Shown one piece after another: positions 7,063 to 15,791 of a stretch of 62,850 bases of DNA (positions are counted from its first letter, which is position 1; every line of letters begins with the position of its first letter). The position numbers and the translations under genes are program-made. Origin of the DNA: an uncultured Lachnospiraceae bacterium (GTDB taxonomy: Bacteria; Bacillota; Clostridia; Lachnospirales; Lachnospiraceae); contig CAJUSJ010000014.1 of the NCBI GenBank assembly GCA_910588865.1, positions 1 to 62,850 of the forward strand. Reading direction: 5' to 3'. The notes under the pieces are model-generated. The model saw only the letters and a list, made by a program, of their open reading frames with translations. It searched no databases and was not told the DNA's origin.

Positions 7063-8494
7063 TGATCGTTCTCTCCTTCTCCCGTATCTCAGGGAAGATC
7101 TCGTCTACCCTCCTGTCACGGTACCGCTGGCGCACCATCAGCTGGCTGAAACGGATCTTGTTATCTTTCAATATATTGGCCACCCGTGTCTGAATCTCTT
7201 TGTCCTGCTTTGCCAGATGAGGCGGCACATACAGCTGTACATTGGCCTCATGGTCCTGGAGGGTCATCACCAGCTCAAACTTGCCTACACTCTGAATATC
7301 AAACTTCAAAAACAGCTTGATCTTCCTGCCGACGCTGTCCTCCTCCCTCCTGGAATCCGGGTCCACCCACATCTCGGACATCACGTTGTTGTCCTCGTAC
7401 TGGAACGGAAGGATGAAATGGAGCAGGGGCATATACACGCTCTCATTAATAAGCATGCCGTTCATGATGGTGTAGAACTGCTGGATATTCTCCAAACCTG
7501 CCTGGCCATTGGCGCCTTTTAACAAAAGCTGGGACAGACCTTCCGCGAACCCGGACAGAGGCTTCTGCTGCTGTGCCTGGGCAGTGCCGGACCGCAGAAG
7601 AGTCTCCAAGCTGCCCTGGGCGTCTCCCTTGAAAAGACGGGTAAACTCCCTGTTATTCACCAGGTTCTCGAAAAATCTCACCAGTCTCCCTTTCTCACCG
7701 TCCTGATACCTGGCGGAATGGAACACCAAATGCATGGTGGCCTCCCTCACCGGGCCGTAGTCGTGGGTCCGGGAGATATACCTGGACAGGAAGGGGATCA
7801 GATTCTTGTTGAGCACCTCCGCGTTTTTAGCGGTCTCGCCGTTAGGCGCCTGCCAGTCCATGGCCTGGGCCACTTCCCTAAACTCTTCCCTGTAGGAGCG
7901 CAGCAACAGCTGTTCAACGTCCTGGACCAAGGAACTCATCTGCTGTAAAAGATGGTTCCCTGACGTATAATTATTGTAAGTCTTTAAAAATGGCAGAGCC
8001 GCCTCCCAAAGCCCCGGAGCGGAACTCTGAGTCAGCACTGACCGCAGCTGATCAAAAAAACCTCCTGTGAATTTGGCCTGAAGATCCCCCTGTCCCTGTA
8101 TAAAGGTAAGCAGGTCTTCCGGTGAATCCACCCGCATGGACATCAGGAGCTTATCTACCAGCTCCACTACCTCGGCCTGGCCTCCGTCCTTGATGGCCGC
8201 CATATCGGCAAACAAAAGGCGCTCCAGCGCGCCGGCCAGCTCTCCCTCTTCTCCAAGACCCTTGATAAACGCGCCGTAATTGCTCTCATAGTTTATGATG
8301 TTTAACAGCGCGTCCTGGGCATCCTGGGTCGCGCTCCCGGCCTGCTCCTGTCCGTCCCCTCTCACCACCCGGGTGGGATCCGCCGGATTGTGGACCTCCG
8401 GGTTCCCGGCTCCGTGCTTTGGATCCTGAGGATTGATGATATTTCGGTTATCTACATTAAGATTCGGTGTCGTCACCTGCAATATATTCGCCAT
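7049..8494 (-). CDS. YlqG-like flagellar protein with FliK-like C-terminus
   Basis: About 481 aa, mostly helical, no signal peptide or membrane segment. The C-terminal ~90 residues (GKFELVMTLQDHEANVQL onward) resemble the FliK hook-length-control C-domain pattern, in which a polar beta pair is followed by helices. Position upstream of and overlapping the FlhB-CC-like gene matches Bacillus ylqG-ylqH. The ATG at 8492-8494 is preferred over the ATG at 8524, whose GGAGG abuts the codon. First gene of the minus-strand accessory operon, with a sigma-28-like promoter about 100 nt upstream. Family call is moderate; the N-terminal 380 residues are not recognised. Confidence 0.6.
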   Translation of the reverse strand: MANILQVTTPNLNVDNRNIINPQDPKHGAGNPEVHNPADPTRVVRGDGQEQAGSATQDAQDALLNIINYESNYGAFIKGLGEEGELAGALERLLFADMAAIKDGGQAEVVELVDKLLMSMRVDSPEDLLTFIQGQGDLQAKFTGGFFDQLRSVLTQSSAPGLWEAALPFLKTYNNYTSGNHLLQQMSSLVQDVEQLLLRSYREEFREVAQAMDWQAPNGETAKNAEVLNKNLIPFLSRYISRTHDYGPVREATMHLVFHSARYQDGEKGRLVRFFENLVNNREFTRLFKGDAQGSLETLLRSGTAQAQQQKPLSGFAEGLSQLLLKGANGQAGLENIQQFYTIMNGMLINESVYMPLLHFILPFQYEDNNVMSEMWVDPDSRREEDSVGRKIKLFLKFDIQSVGKFELVMTLQDHEANVQLYVPPHLAKQDKEIQTRVANILKDNKIRFSQLMVRQRYRDRRVDEIFPEIREKERTINVRI

Positions 8495-8590
8495 ATAGCC
8501 CTCACACTCCGCTCTGTCTCCCATCCTCCCTGACGGCCCCCGGGAAAACAGCCAATAATATAAAACATAATATCAACACATAATATTTGT

Positions 8591-8617
8591 ATATCGGCGG
8601 TTTTACATTATCCATTA
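8591..8617 (-). promoter_or_regulatory. Sigma-28-like promoter for the YlqG-like operon
   Basis: Minus strand: TAAT (8614-8617), 15-nt spacer, GCCGATAT (8591-8598). This matches the FliA/SigD consensus TAAA-N15-GCCGATAT with one mismatch. It lies in the 383-nt divergent region (8495-8877), which otherwise holds AT-rich sequence and the flgM promoter; no further gene is seen there. Confidence 0.6.
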
Positions 8618-8813
8618 TACAATTTTTTCTTTTTTTACACAAGATAAATAAAATTACTTTATTTTTACATATTTATGAAACAGTTACTGTCCGCGTACAG
8701 CAATGGATTTATCCTCTGTCCCGGTCTGTCACCCGGTGCTACATACCAGCGGCGCATGTGCGGCGCGAAACGGAACATACAGTAAAAAATCGTCAAATCC
8801 GCTGGTATCCTGC

Positions 8814-8840
8814 TTATCTCTGCCAAAAAAGTGCCGATAA
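8814..8840 (+). promoter_or_regulatory. Sigma-28-like promoter for flgM
   Basis: Exact -10 element GCCGATAA at 8833-8840, with TTAT at 8814-8817 after a 15-nt spacer. It lies 37 nt before the flgM start codon. flgM under its own target sigma factor is a usual feedback arrangement. The -35 is imperfect. Confidence 0.55.
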
Positions 8841-8877
8841 TGATTATATAGAAATGGCCAAAGAAGGGAGGACAATT

Positions 8878-9174
8878 ATGAATATTACATTCCAAACCTT
8901 GAATTCCTCTTACCGTTCATCGGTTTCCGTACAGCCAAGACGCGCTCCCCAGCCAAAGAAGGCCAAAGGCGATTACGATACTGTGAATATCAGCAAGGCT
9001 CCTGTAACCGCGGATGATGATGAGACCTTCGCCCGGGTACTGGCCCGCAAGACCGCCGCGCAGATTGGCAGCGCCAGCCTGGAACGGGTTCAGGAAGTGG
9101 GCAGCCGGGTCGCTGACGGCACTTATGTGCCAGATGCCCAGCGGATAGCCGGACGTTTGCTTGGTCTGGGCTGA
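8878..9174 (+). CDS. flgM: Anti-sigma-28 factor FlgM
   Basis: 98 aa. Binds and silences sigma-28 (FliA, also in this window) until it is exported after hook completion. The C-terminal anti-sigma region is recognisable: DTVNISKAP, then DETFARVLARKTAAQI and RVADGTYVPDAQRIAGRLL. The N-terminus is polar and flexible as usual. The frame is open upstream, but the ATG at 8878-8880 has GGGAGGA 5 nt before it and gives normal FlgM length; an ATG at 8854 lacks a good ribosome site. First gene of the plus-strand flgM-N-K-L operon. Confidence 0.92.
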   Translation: MNITFQTLNSSYRSSVSVQPRRAPQPKKAKGDYDTVNISKAPVTADDDETFARVLARKTAAQIGSASLERVQEVGSRVADGTYVPDAQRIAGRLLGLG

Positions 9175-9175
9175 G

Positions 9176-9682
9176 ATGAAAGGAGCTTTGATTGATCTTA
9201 TGAACCAGGACACACAAGAGTTATTCCACAATTTCACTGCCGTCATCAGAGAACTGGCGGTTTTGTCCGGTGACATCGCCACGGTGGAGGAACGCAAAGC
9301 CGAGGCTGCCGTTCAAAAACGCCATCAGCTCTTTGACGGCTTTATTCAAAAGGAGCAGGCGCAGATCCTTAAGCTCCGGGGATTGGAGCAGCGCCGGATC
9401 CGCATGGCCAAGGAGTTGGGGTGGGAATCCCTTACCTTCCGGCAGATCCTTGAGAAGGCTGAGCCTGAGCAGAAAGAATCCCTGTCGCCCCTGTTTGCCG
9501 AACTGGAACAGAACTTAAAACGGCTGGGTCAGTCCCGTCAGTCCGCCGAGCGCATTATTAAGGTTCGCATTCGGGAGATTGAGACTGCTATCTCCCGGAC
9601 ACAGGGCGGTTCCTATGACAATGGGGGAAGTGCCGGCCCCAACGCTCCGATGCATAATAAGATGAAAGACACTTATGTATGA
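9176..9682 (+). CDS. flgN: FlgN-type export chaperone for FlgK/FlgL
   Basis: 168 aa, almost wholly helical with a long coiled coil (EERKAEAAVQKRHQLF, KRLGQSRQSAERIIKVR) and a disordered polar tail, as in FlgN. It precedes flgK and flgL, its expected clients, and starts 1 nt after the flgM stop, so translation is probably coupled. The ATG at 9176-9178 is chosen; an ATG at 9200 sits 15 nt behind AAAGGAG and is less likely. Confidence 0.85.
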   Translation: MKGALIDLMNQDTQELFHNFTAVIRELAVLSGDIATVEERKAEAAVQKRHQLFDGFIQKEQAQILKLRGLEQRRIRMAKELGWESLTFRQILEKAEPEQKESLSPLFAELEQNLKRLGQSRQSAERIIKVRIREIETAISRTQGGSYDNGGSAGPNAPMHNKMKDTYV

Positions 9683-9734
9683 CTCTGACGGCGCTATATT
9701 TTAAATAGAAGAAAAACTTTGGAGGACAACATTT

Positions 9735-11552
9735 ATGGTGAGAGCAAGTTTTGCCGGTTTTTCCACCGCCCTCTCCGCCCTGCAGGCCAGCCAGAAACGG
9801 CTGGACATCACAGGACAGAATTTGGCGAACATGAATACAGCCGGCTATACCAGACAGCAGCTTAAAGTATCCAGCTTAAACTACACCAATCCCGTTTCGC
9901 ACTACATGAACAGCCCTGATGTTTCCGTGGGATTTGGTGTTCATATGGATTCCGTTACCCAGATCAGGGATCCCTATCTGGACGCCCAGTACCGGGGACA
10001 GATGCAGAAATCAGGTTACACCGACGCCTTGCAGACTTCTCTTGACAGGTTATCCACTCTGCTGGACGAGTCTCACATTGACGGTATCCACAGCGCGTTT
10101 ACAGAGATCCTGACCTCACTGGGGAACATTCAGGATCCGGCCAAGATCAATGACCCCATCTATGAATCAGAATTGCGCACCAGGATGCAAAACCTGACTA
10201 ACCTGTTAAACCAGGGGGCTCAGGATATCAAGGATGCCGCGAATCAGGAGTTCAGCCGTCTGGATGGAACCGGTACCAGCGAGCAGGGCGCTGTCCAGCA
10301 GGTTAATGATCTGCTTCAGCAGATCGGAAACTTAAACCGCCGGATCAAAGAGAACCAGATCATGGGCCAGCCAAGCCTGGAGCTGATGGATGAGAGGAAT
10401 GTGCTCATCGACGAGCTGTCCAGTTATATTCCCATTGAGGTTACTTATTTTAAAGATAAAGATCATGATGGTATCCTAAATACAAACCCAGATGGTTCTG
10501 TTAATACGGATCCAACAAAGCAGGATCTGTCTGAGATATACCATCTTGACAGCAGCGGAACTCCTATTATGAAGAAGGAGTGGCCCGATGATCTGCGGAT
10601 TACCATGCAGTATCGGGACGATAAAGGTGTTTTACAGACATTTACCCTGGTAGACGGTACAGAAGGCCGAGGCGCTGAGAATTACGCGAAACTGGATATT
10701 CCTAACAGCAGCGCTATCCAGACAGGCAACGCCGATCCCAGGGATTTGGTGCTTAATTTCCATAAACTTGACGCTTCCGGCAATATAGCTGATCCCGCTA
10801 ATCCTGATGTGTCCTTTACAAAGGCTTCCGGAAGTCAATTCGCAAGCGGTTCCGGTTCGATTCAGGCAGGTCTTGATATGCTCTGGAAAGCGGGCCAAAC
10901 CGCCAACGATGTCCGCGGTTATGACTATTACATGAATGAGCTGGATAAACTGGCCCAGACTTTTGCGGATGTCATGAATAAGATCAATATTGATGGCGCG
11001 AAAAAGGATACCACTCTTACGCAGACTGAACCCTATGATCCTGATAATTCAAAGGATCCAAGGAATCAATATATCCTTGCTAACAGAACCAATAATCTCA
11101 GCACAGGGATTACGGCTGCTACAATTGGTGTCAACAAGAATTGGGTAAACGGAAATGTCCATATCAGTATGGCAGGGGATAACGCTACAGACACAATCAT
11201 GAACATGCAGGAAGCCATGAAGACCACCTATCCCCATACGGGAAACCTTTCGTCCATCCTCGGCACTCCGGCACCTGATTTGGATAATAATTCCTTTGCT
11301 GACTACATGAATCACATATCCACAATTTTGGCTAACGATTCCCGCGGCAATCAGAATGCCTTAAAGACCAATGTAACCGTACTCAATGGTATTCAGAATT
11401 CCAGAGATTCTGTCTCAGGAGTCAGCCTGGATGAGGAAGCATCCAACATGATGATGTATGTGTCGGCTTACAGTGCCGCTTCCCGTCTCATGACCACTCT
11501 CGATGAGGCTCTGAATACTCTCATTAACGGAACCGGCCTTGTGGGACGGTAA
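9735..11552 (+). CDS. flgK: Hook-filament junction protein FlgK (HAP1)
   Basis: 605 aa axial protein joining hook and filament. The N-terminal D0 signature LDITGQNLANMNTAGYTRQ is clear, as is the C-terminal heptad region (GVSLDEEASNMMMYVSAYSAASRLMTTLDEALNTLI). The middle third is the variable surface domain and is rich in Asp/Asn (KDKDHDGILNTNPDG). Good GGAGG site 9 nt before the ATG. Exported by the flagellar apparatus, without a signal peptide. Confidence 0.97.
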   Translation: MVRASFAGFSTALSALQASQKRLDITGQNLANMNTAGYTRQQLKVSSLNYTNPVSHYMNSPDVSVGFGVHMDSVTQIRDPYLDAQYRGQMQKSGYTDALQTSLDRLSTLLDESHIDGIHSAFTEILTSLGNIQDPAKINDPIYESELRTRMQNLTNLLNQGAQDIKDAANQEFSRLDGTGTSEQGAVQQVNDLLQQIGNLNRRIKENQIMGQPSLELMDERNVLIDELSSYIPIEVTYFKDKDHDGILNTNPDGSVNTDPTKQDLSEIYHLDSSGTPIMKKEWPDDLRITMQYRDDKGVLQTFTLVDGTEGRGAENYAKLDIPNSSAIQTGNADPRDLVLNFHKLDASGNIADPANPDVSFTKASGSQFASGSGSIQAGLDMLWKAGQTANDVRGYDYYMNELDKLAQTFADVMNKINIDGAKKDTTLTQTEPYDPDNSKDPRNQYILANRTNNLSTGITAATIGVNKNWVNGNVHISMAGDNATDTIMNMQEAMKTTYPHTGNLSSILGTPAPDLDNNSFADYMNHISTILANDSRGNQNALKTNVTVLNGIQNSRDSVSGVSLDEEASNMMMYVSAYSAASRLMTTLDEALNTLINGTGLVGR

Positions 11553-11591
11553 GCTTGATCAATAACATACCATAACGGAGGTATCAATCTC

Positions 11592-12761
11592 ATGCGTGTA
11601 ACAAATGCGTCAACATACAGAAATTTTACTACAGCTGTCAACAATGTCCATTTAAAGCTTAATAAAAGTATGGATAAGATTTCCAGCGGCGAGCAGTATG
11701 AAAACGCGGCCGCCAACCCTCTTGCCTACTATGAGGGCAAGGTAATTGATAATCAGTATCTGGATACTATCAATAAAAAGAATCTTTTGAAAGATGTCCA
11801 GAACCGTATCTATCAGCAGGAGTTAGGGATTCGGAATATTCAGACACGTCTGTCTGAGGCAAAGAACAATGTTCAGTACGCTAACACCGCGACCACTACA
11901 GATACCGCTCTTGACACCACAAAGTCCGCGCTCCTTCAGAAGATGCACGAGATGGTCAACAGTCTGAACACTCAGTATCAGAACTTTTATGTTTATGGTG
12001 GAAACGATGTCTCTACTCCGCCATTTTCTCTCAGCGCTGACGGTTCAACTCTCACCTACTCTCACACCTTCCCGGGAGAGAGCAACGCTACTGTTTTTAA
12101 GATGGAATTAAAAGAGGATTCGAATAACCCTGGCTCTTATAAATATGAATTATTAAGTGGAAATGATCCCAGCGGCAACCCCTTAGGTACAGAAAAGCAG
12201 TTGGTAGAGGCCATGAGTGAACAAGGCCGTATTGATATCGGCTATGGCACGATCAGTGACAGACAGACTCTTCTTGATACCTACACTGGAGGTATGAATG
12301 TCTTAACAGGCATCACCTCTGACGCTATTCTGACATGGAACGGAACTACGGATTCTCAGGGAAAAGGGGTCATGGATTATCTCAGTGAAGGTCCTCTCGC
12401 GCTTGTTGGACGTTCCGTACAGGCCATCGGTAAATATCTTGACGATGTCAATGGAGGAGGCAACGCGGACAAAGCCGCGATGAGCAAAGTTCTCAGCCAG
12501 ACCATCACGGATATGAGTGTCAGTGAGCACTCTCTCAGCAGTTTTTACTCTGACCTTGGCAACAAATACCGTCTCATCGACAATCTAGATGAGAGGTTAG
12601 GTGACCTTAAGATTTCTCTTGAGACACAGTACAAAGATAAACTTGGGGCTGACCCTTATGCATCCATTATGGAGATGTACAACAACAATTACGCGTATAA
12701 CGCGGCTCTTCAGGTAGGTTCAAAGCTCATGAGTTCTTCTCTTTTTGATTTCATGGCTTAG
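11592..12761 (+). CDS. flgL: Hook-filament junction protein FlgL (HAP3)
   Basis: 389 aa, flagellin-like ends: N-terminal VTNASTYRNFTTAVNNVHLK and KISSGEQYENAAANPLAYY, and a C-terminal helix DPYASIMEMYNNNYAYNAAL. Second junction protein, assembled after FlgK; 39 nt downstream of it. From here to csrA the DNA looks more AT-rich than the flanking flagellar genes, judged by eye only. Confidence 0.95.
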   Translation: MRVTNASTYRNFTTAVNNVHLKLNKSMDKISSGEQYENAAANPLAYYEGKVIDNQYLDTINKKNLLKDVQNRIYQQELGIRNIQTRLSEAKNNVQYANTATTTDTALDTTKSALLQKMHEMVNSLNTQYQNFYVYGGNDVSTPPFSLSADGSTLTYSHTFPGESNATVFKMELKEDSNNPGSYKYELLSGNDPSGNPLGTEKQLVEAMSEQGRIDIGYGTISDRQTLLDTYTGGMNVLTGITSDAILTWNGTTDSQGKGVMDYLSEGPLALVGRSVQAIGKYLDDVNGGGNADKAAMSKVLSQTITDMSVSEHSLSSFYSDLGNKYRLIDNLDERLGDLKISLETQYKDKLGADPYASIMEMYNNNYAYNAALQVGSKLMSSSLFDFMA

Positions 12762-12794
12762 GATATTTTCATTATTGAGAAAGGAGGTTAGAGT

Positions 12795-13406
12795 ATGGAA
12801 CAGCTTATTAAGATTACATCTGAGCCTATACGTATGATTCGTTTCTCCCAAAACGCCCGCTTAGTCAGTTCTGATAATATAGATATGGAACGCAGAAAAG
12901 CTTTGGCTCGTCAGATGTCTATGCGAAATTCCGCTGGTCAAAGCGGTGTTTCTGTTGAAGACATCAAGAGGATCAATCATACCTTTTCCAAAAAGCAAGT
13001 GTCGTCTCAGGTTTCAGGAGAAGGCGGTAAACAGCAGGTTGTTGCCCGCCCTCAGATGCAGGCAGCCCGAACGCAGGCACATCCGCAGATGCAGATACCA
13101 GTATCCACACCTTCTCCAGAATCATTGAATTTAGGGTCTGTACCTGCTTCGGATGCTGTGTCCGCACCGGTCAGCCAAAGTGCTGCCGCTCCGGTTCAGG
13201 ATATCTCTGTACAAAGCAGTTCTTCTTATGCTGCTCAGAGAGGCGCTTTTGAGATGAGAGTCGCAAAGGGTGAGTTGACTTATCTTCCACCCATGATGAT
13301 GACCATTGTCACTCAGCGCCCTTCCGTGCATGTAGAGTATCTTGGTGATTTTAATTATGTTCCTCCCAGAGACGACTCGGGAAGCAATGTTAACCTAGCC
13401 ACATAG
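12795..13406 (+). CDS. DUF6470/YviE-position protein, function unknown
   Basis: 203 aa. The N-terminus (LIKITSEPIRMIRFSQNARLV) and the C-terminus (YLPPMMMTIVTQRPSVHVEY) are beta-like and separated by a Gln/Ala/Pro-rich linker. Its slot between flgL and fliW is that of Bacillus yviE (DUF6470); sequence likeness is weak, so the family call rests mainly on position. No signal peptide or membrane segment. GGAGG 7 nt before the ATG. Confidence 0.55.
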   Translation: MEQLIKITSEPIRMIRFSQNARLVSSDNIDMERRKALARQMSMRNSAGQSGVSVEDIKRINHTFSKKQVSSQVSGEGGKQQVVARPQMQAARTQAHPQMQIPVSTPSPESLNLGSVPASDAVSAPVSQSAAAPVQDISVQSSSSYAAQRGAFEMRVAKGELTYLPPMMMTIVTQRPSVHVEYLGDFNYVPPRDDSGSNVNLAT

Positions 13407-13420
13407 GAGTGTTTGTTTAT

Positions 13421-13903
13421 ATGACGATACAGACTGATTATGGTACAGTAGAGTATTCACAGGAAGATCTCATCACTTTTACTGACGGGCTCTTCGGCTT
13501 TCCTAAACTGACAAATTACCTTCTTCTTCGTGTCAACGAAGAAGAAGGGGATGATTCTATACTGTTAATGTTGTCAGTGGAAGACCCCAATGTTGTTTTT
13601 GTGTTGATTAATCCGTTTTTCCTCTGTCCTGACTATTCTCCTGTTTTAATGCCGGAAGAACTGGCTTGCCTGGGAGTTACGGACAATGGAGACCTCTCTT
13701 ACTATGCCATCTGCGTGGTAAAGAATGATTATCTGGAGAATACAGTTAATCTAAAGTGTCCTCTTGTCATCAATCCTCAGACAAGATGCGGAATTCAGAT
13801 CATTTTGGGAAATACCGCTTATGAGTACAGTCACAAGCTTGGCTCTTTTCCCTCTATAATGGATTCACATACTGTTTCGGATAGGAGTAATGACCTATGC
13901 TGA
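13421..13903 (+). CDS. fliW: Flagellar assembly factor FliW
   Basis: About 160 aa. FliW is the allosteric antagonist of CsrA; flagellin and CsrA compete for it, so secretion of flagellin frees FliW to relieve CsrA repression of flagellin translation (Bacillus model). Typical features: an early ITFTDGLFGFPKLTNYLL segment and NPQTRCGIQIIL near the end. ATG at 13421; the upstream in-frame GTG overlaps the AGGAG and is unlikely. Its last 7 nt overlap csrA. Confidence 0.95.
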   Translation: MTIQTDYGTVEYSQEDLITFTDGLFGFPKLTNYLLLRVNEEEGDDSILLMLSVEDPNVVFVLINPFFLCPDYSPVLMPEELACLGVTDNGDLSYYAICVVKNDYLENTVNLKCPLVINPQTRCGIQIILGNTAYEYSHKLGSFPSIMDSHTVSDRSNDLC

Positions 13904-14142
13904 TACTTCGACGCAAAAAGAATGAAAGTCTCCTGATTGGAGAAGATATCAGGATTACAATTATCGAATGTGCTTCCGACGGTGTCCGTCTGGCCATTGA
14001 CGCTCCGAAGCAGGTTTCTATTCTCCGCGAAGAACTTTCTGAAGCGGAACAGACAAACAAGATGGCCCTAATGCCTAATATGGATTCTGTATGGAAGCTT
14101 CAGTCGCTTCTCCAGCATGGGGGATCAAAAGAGGATACCTAA
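13897..14142 (+). CDS. csrA: Translational regulator CsrA
   Basis: 81 aa RNA-binding homodimer subunit. MLILRRKKNESLLIGEDIRITI and the core VRLAIDAPKQVSILREEL are standard. It normally blocks translation of GGA-bearing leaders such as flagellin mRNA. Translationally coupled to fliW by overlap and the last gene before a strong terminator. Flagellin, its usual target, is not in this window. Confidence 0.97.
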   Translation: MLILRRKKNESLLIGEDIRITIIECASDGVRLAIDAPKQVSILREELSEAEQTNKMALMPNMDSVWKLQSLLQHGGSKEDT

Positions 14143-14151
14143 ACCTAAAAC

Positions 14152-14205
14152 AATCCTGTAGAGTTCAGTTTTTTAAACCTCTGAATCTCTACAGGATTAT
14201 TTTAA
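14152..14205. terminator. Bidirectional terminator after csrA and the convergent gene
   Basis: Stem AATCCTGTAGAGTTCAG (14152-14168) with CTGAATCTCTACAGGATT (14181-14198), followed by ATTTTAATT on the plus strand and an A/T-rich opposite side. Lies between convergent csrA and the minus-strand gene ending at 14221. Confidence 0.85.
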
Positions 14206-14220
14206 TTCCTGAAAATTTAG

Positions 14221-15393
14221 TTAGCCTCGTATCCCTCTCCATAAAAGCCTCAGCCCTCTGATGACCCAATACAAGGGAAGCAGCGCAGGCACCTTTTCCA
14301 CAGCTGGATAAATAGACGACATATAATGATAATCCGGAAAAATCCAGTCAAGCCTTCTCTTCAGTTCCGTAAAACGTTTGCTTCTTCTCTCCTTCTTAAT
14401 ATCCTTTCCCTCTGCCTTCTTCTCCTTCTCCAGTTCCTTCTCAACCAGGCTCTGGAGCTTTAAGGCCTGTTCGTCATTTTCATGGTTGACAATGCCTCTG
14501 GTTAAAATCCTCTCTTCCAGTATATCATACACAAAAGTATCATCAGCCCGGGTCATGAGAAACATATCGGTCTTCTCACCAAACCACATATAGGCAATTT
14601 CCAGGATCTTTTCCGCCAGCCCATCTATCTTAAAGTCTGCCAGCCGTTTCCACAGATCCTCTTCATCAATCTCCTCTTTCCAGGCCCGGTGGCACAGCAT
14701 CAGTTCCAGAACTTCTCTGAGAGTCAGCTCATCTGTCACATATCGGTAAGCCGCTCCTGCCATGCGATACAAAAACTCACTCTCTGTGGGGAGCATCCAT
14801 ATGTTTTCATAGGGATCTTTAACCTGTGCGGACTCCAGTATCTTTACCATATTTTTGTCATATTTGGAAGTCCTGAAAGGCAATTTATAATATAGAGTAA
14901 TAGAGACGCTGGAAACTCTTTTCAGCCGCTCTCCAAATCCTTTATAGGATTCATCTGTCTCATATCCTAAATCAATCAGATAACCTTTCGCGAGATAATA
15001 GTGCTCCTCATCAAGGTAAATCTGTACAGGAGTGTTATCTGCTGTCTCGGAAATCTTGTAAAAGCTCCGAACAGATTCAGAAGTAAGTACTGTACAGGAA
15101 ACCTCTCTCATATCCAACCATGTTAACACCTCTTTAAGGGAGTCTTCACAGCTTGCGCCATACTGTAAGGACTCCTGATAGCGCCGAAAGAAACGGTCCC
15201 GCCATTTATCCGGCACCGCTTCCCTGTAACCCAGAAGTCCTATGTACACAATATTCGCGACTTTATGATAATCCGCCAGGCGATATACCCGCTCCCAATC
15301 CAGACGGCTAAAAGAAATACGCCTGTCATCCTGACGGATAATGGATGACACGATTCCCACCAGGGAACGCCCCTCAAACAATAATTGATTCAT
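14221..15393 (-). CDS. Nucleotidyltransferase-like protein (NTP_transf_5 type), probably catalytically degenerate
   Basis: 390 aa. The order of parts fits the uncharacterised nucleotidyltransferase family PF14907: a helical start (WERVYRLADYHKVANIVYIGLL), a central VLTSESVRSFY-TADNTPVQIYLDEEHYYLAKGYLIDLGYE region and later helices (EFLYRMAGAAYRYV). In active members the centre carries a KG and a DxD/R-DIDI metal motif; here these read TS and PVQIYLD, so catalysis is doubtful. Overlaps the FliT-like gene upstream by 4 nt, in the fliD-fliS operon. A link to surface modification of flagella is inference. Confidence 0.5.
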   Translation of the reverse strand: MNQLLFEGRSLVGIVSSIIRQDDRRISFSRLDWERVYRLADYHKVANIVYIGLLGYREAVPDKWRDRFFRRYQESLQYGASCEDSLKEVLTWLDMREVSCTVLTSESVRSFYKISETADNTPVQIYLDEEHYYLAKGYLIDLGYETDESYKGFGERLKRVSSVSITLYYKLPFRTSKYDKNMVKILESAQVKDPYENIWMLPTESEFLYRMAGAAYRYVTDELTLREVLELMLCHRAWKEEIDEEDLWKRLADFKIDGLAEKILEIAYMWFGEKTDMFLMTRADDTFVYDILEERILTRGIVNHENDEQALKLQSLVEKELEKEKKAEGKDIKKERRSKRFTELKRRLDWIFPDYHYMSSIYPAVEKVPALLPLYWVIRGLRLLWRGIRG

Positions 15394-15773
15394 AGTTTTC
15401 TCTTTTTTCCCAGCTTTTTATTCAGCCTCTGATCAGTCTCCCGAAGCCTAACCAACACAGCTTCCGTCTTCCTCCTGATCTCCATAATCTTTTTCTCCTC
15501 TGTACTCGTCCCCTCTGCTGTTTCCAGATCTGATGCCACAAGAGTCCGCAGATATTCGTGTTCCTCCTGGCTGTGGGCCATCTGCCAAATCTCCTCCATA
15601 CAACGCTCAATCTTCTCCATCTCATCTCCCCGAAGCTGAAGAATCATGGCCGCGGAAACACTGTCATTGCGGGCGATAAACGCCTCCAACTCTTTTGTCA
15701 GTTTGTCAAGTTCCCGCACCGCATTGTATTTTCTCTGAAGGAGGATCATAACCTTCTCTGTATTTACTTCCAT
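15390..15773 (-). CDS. FliT-like helical flagellar chaperone
   Basis: 127 aa, all helix and highly charged, no signal peptide. Position directly after fliS, 18 nt away, is that of fliT, whose product guards FliD before export. Sequence is too divergent to be sure; a generic coiled-coil protein is the alternative. Its stop overlaps the following gene start (15390-15393). Confidence 0.5.
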   Translation of the reverse strand: MEVNTEKVMILLQRKYNAVRELDKLTKELEAFIARNDSVSAAMILQLRGDEMEKIERCMEEIWQMAHSQEEHEYLRTLVASDLETAEGTSTEEKKIMEIRRKTEAVLVRLRETDQRLNKKLGKKRKL

Positions 15774-15791
15774 CTGCCCGGTGTCCCCTCT

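Noticed and set aside
8587..8877. Longer flgM reading frame starting far upstream
   Set aside because: It runs through the promoter region; the ATG at 8878 has the ribosome site and gives normal FlgM length.
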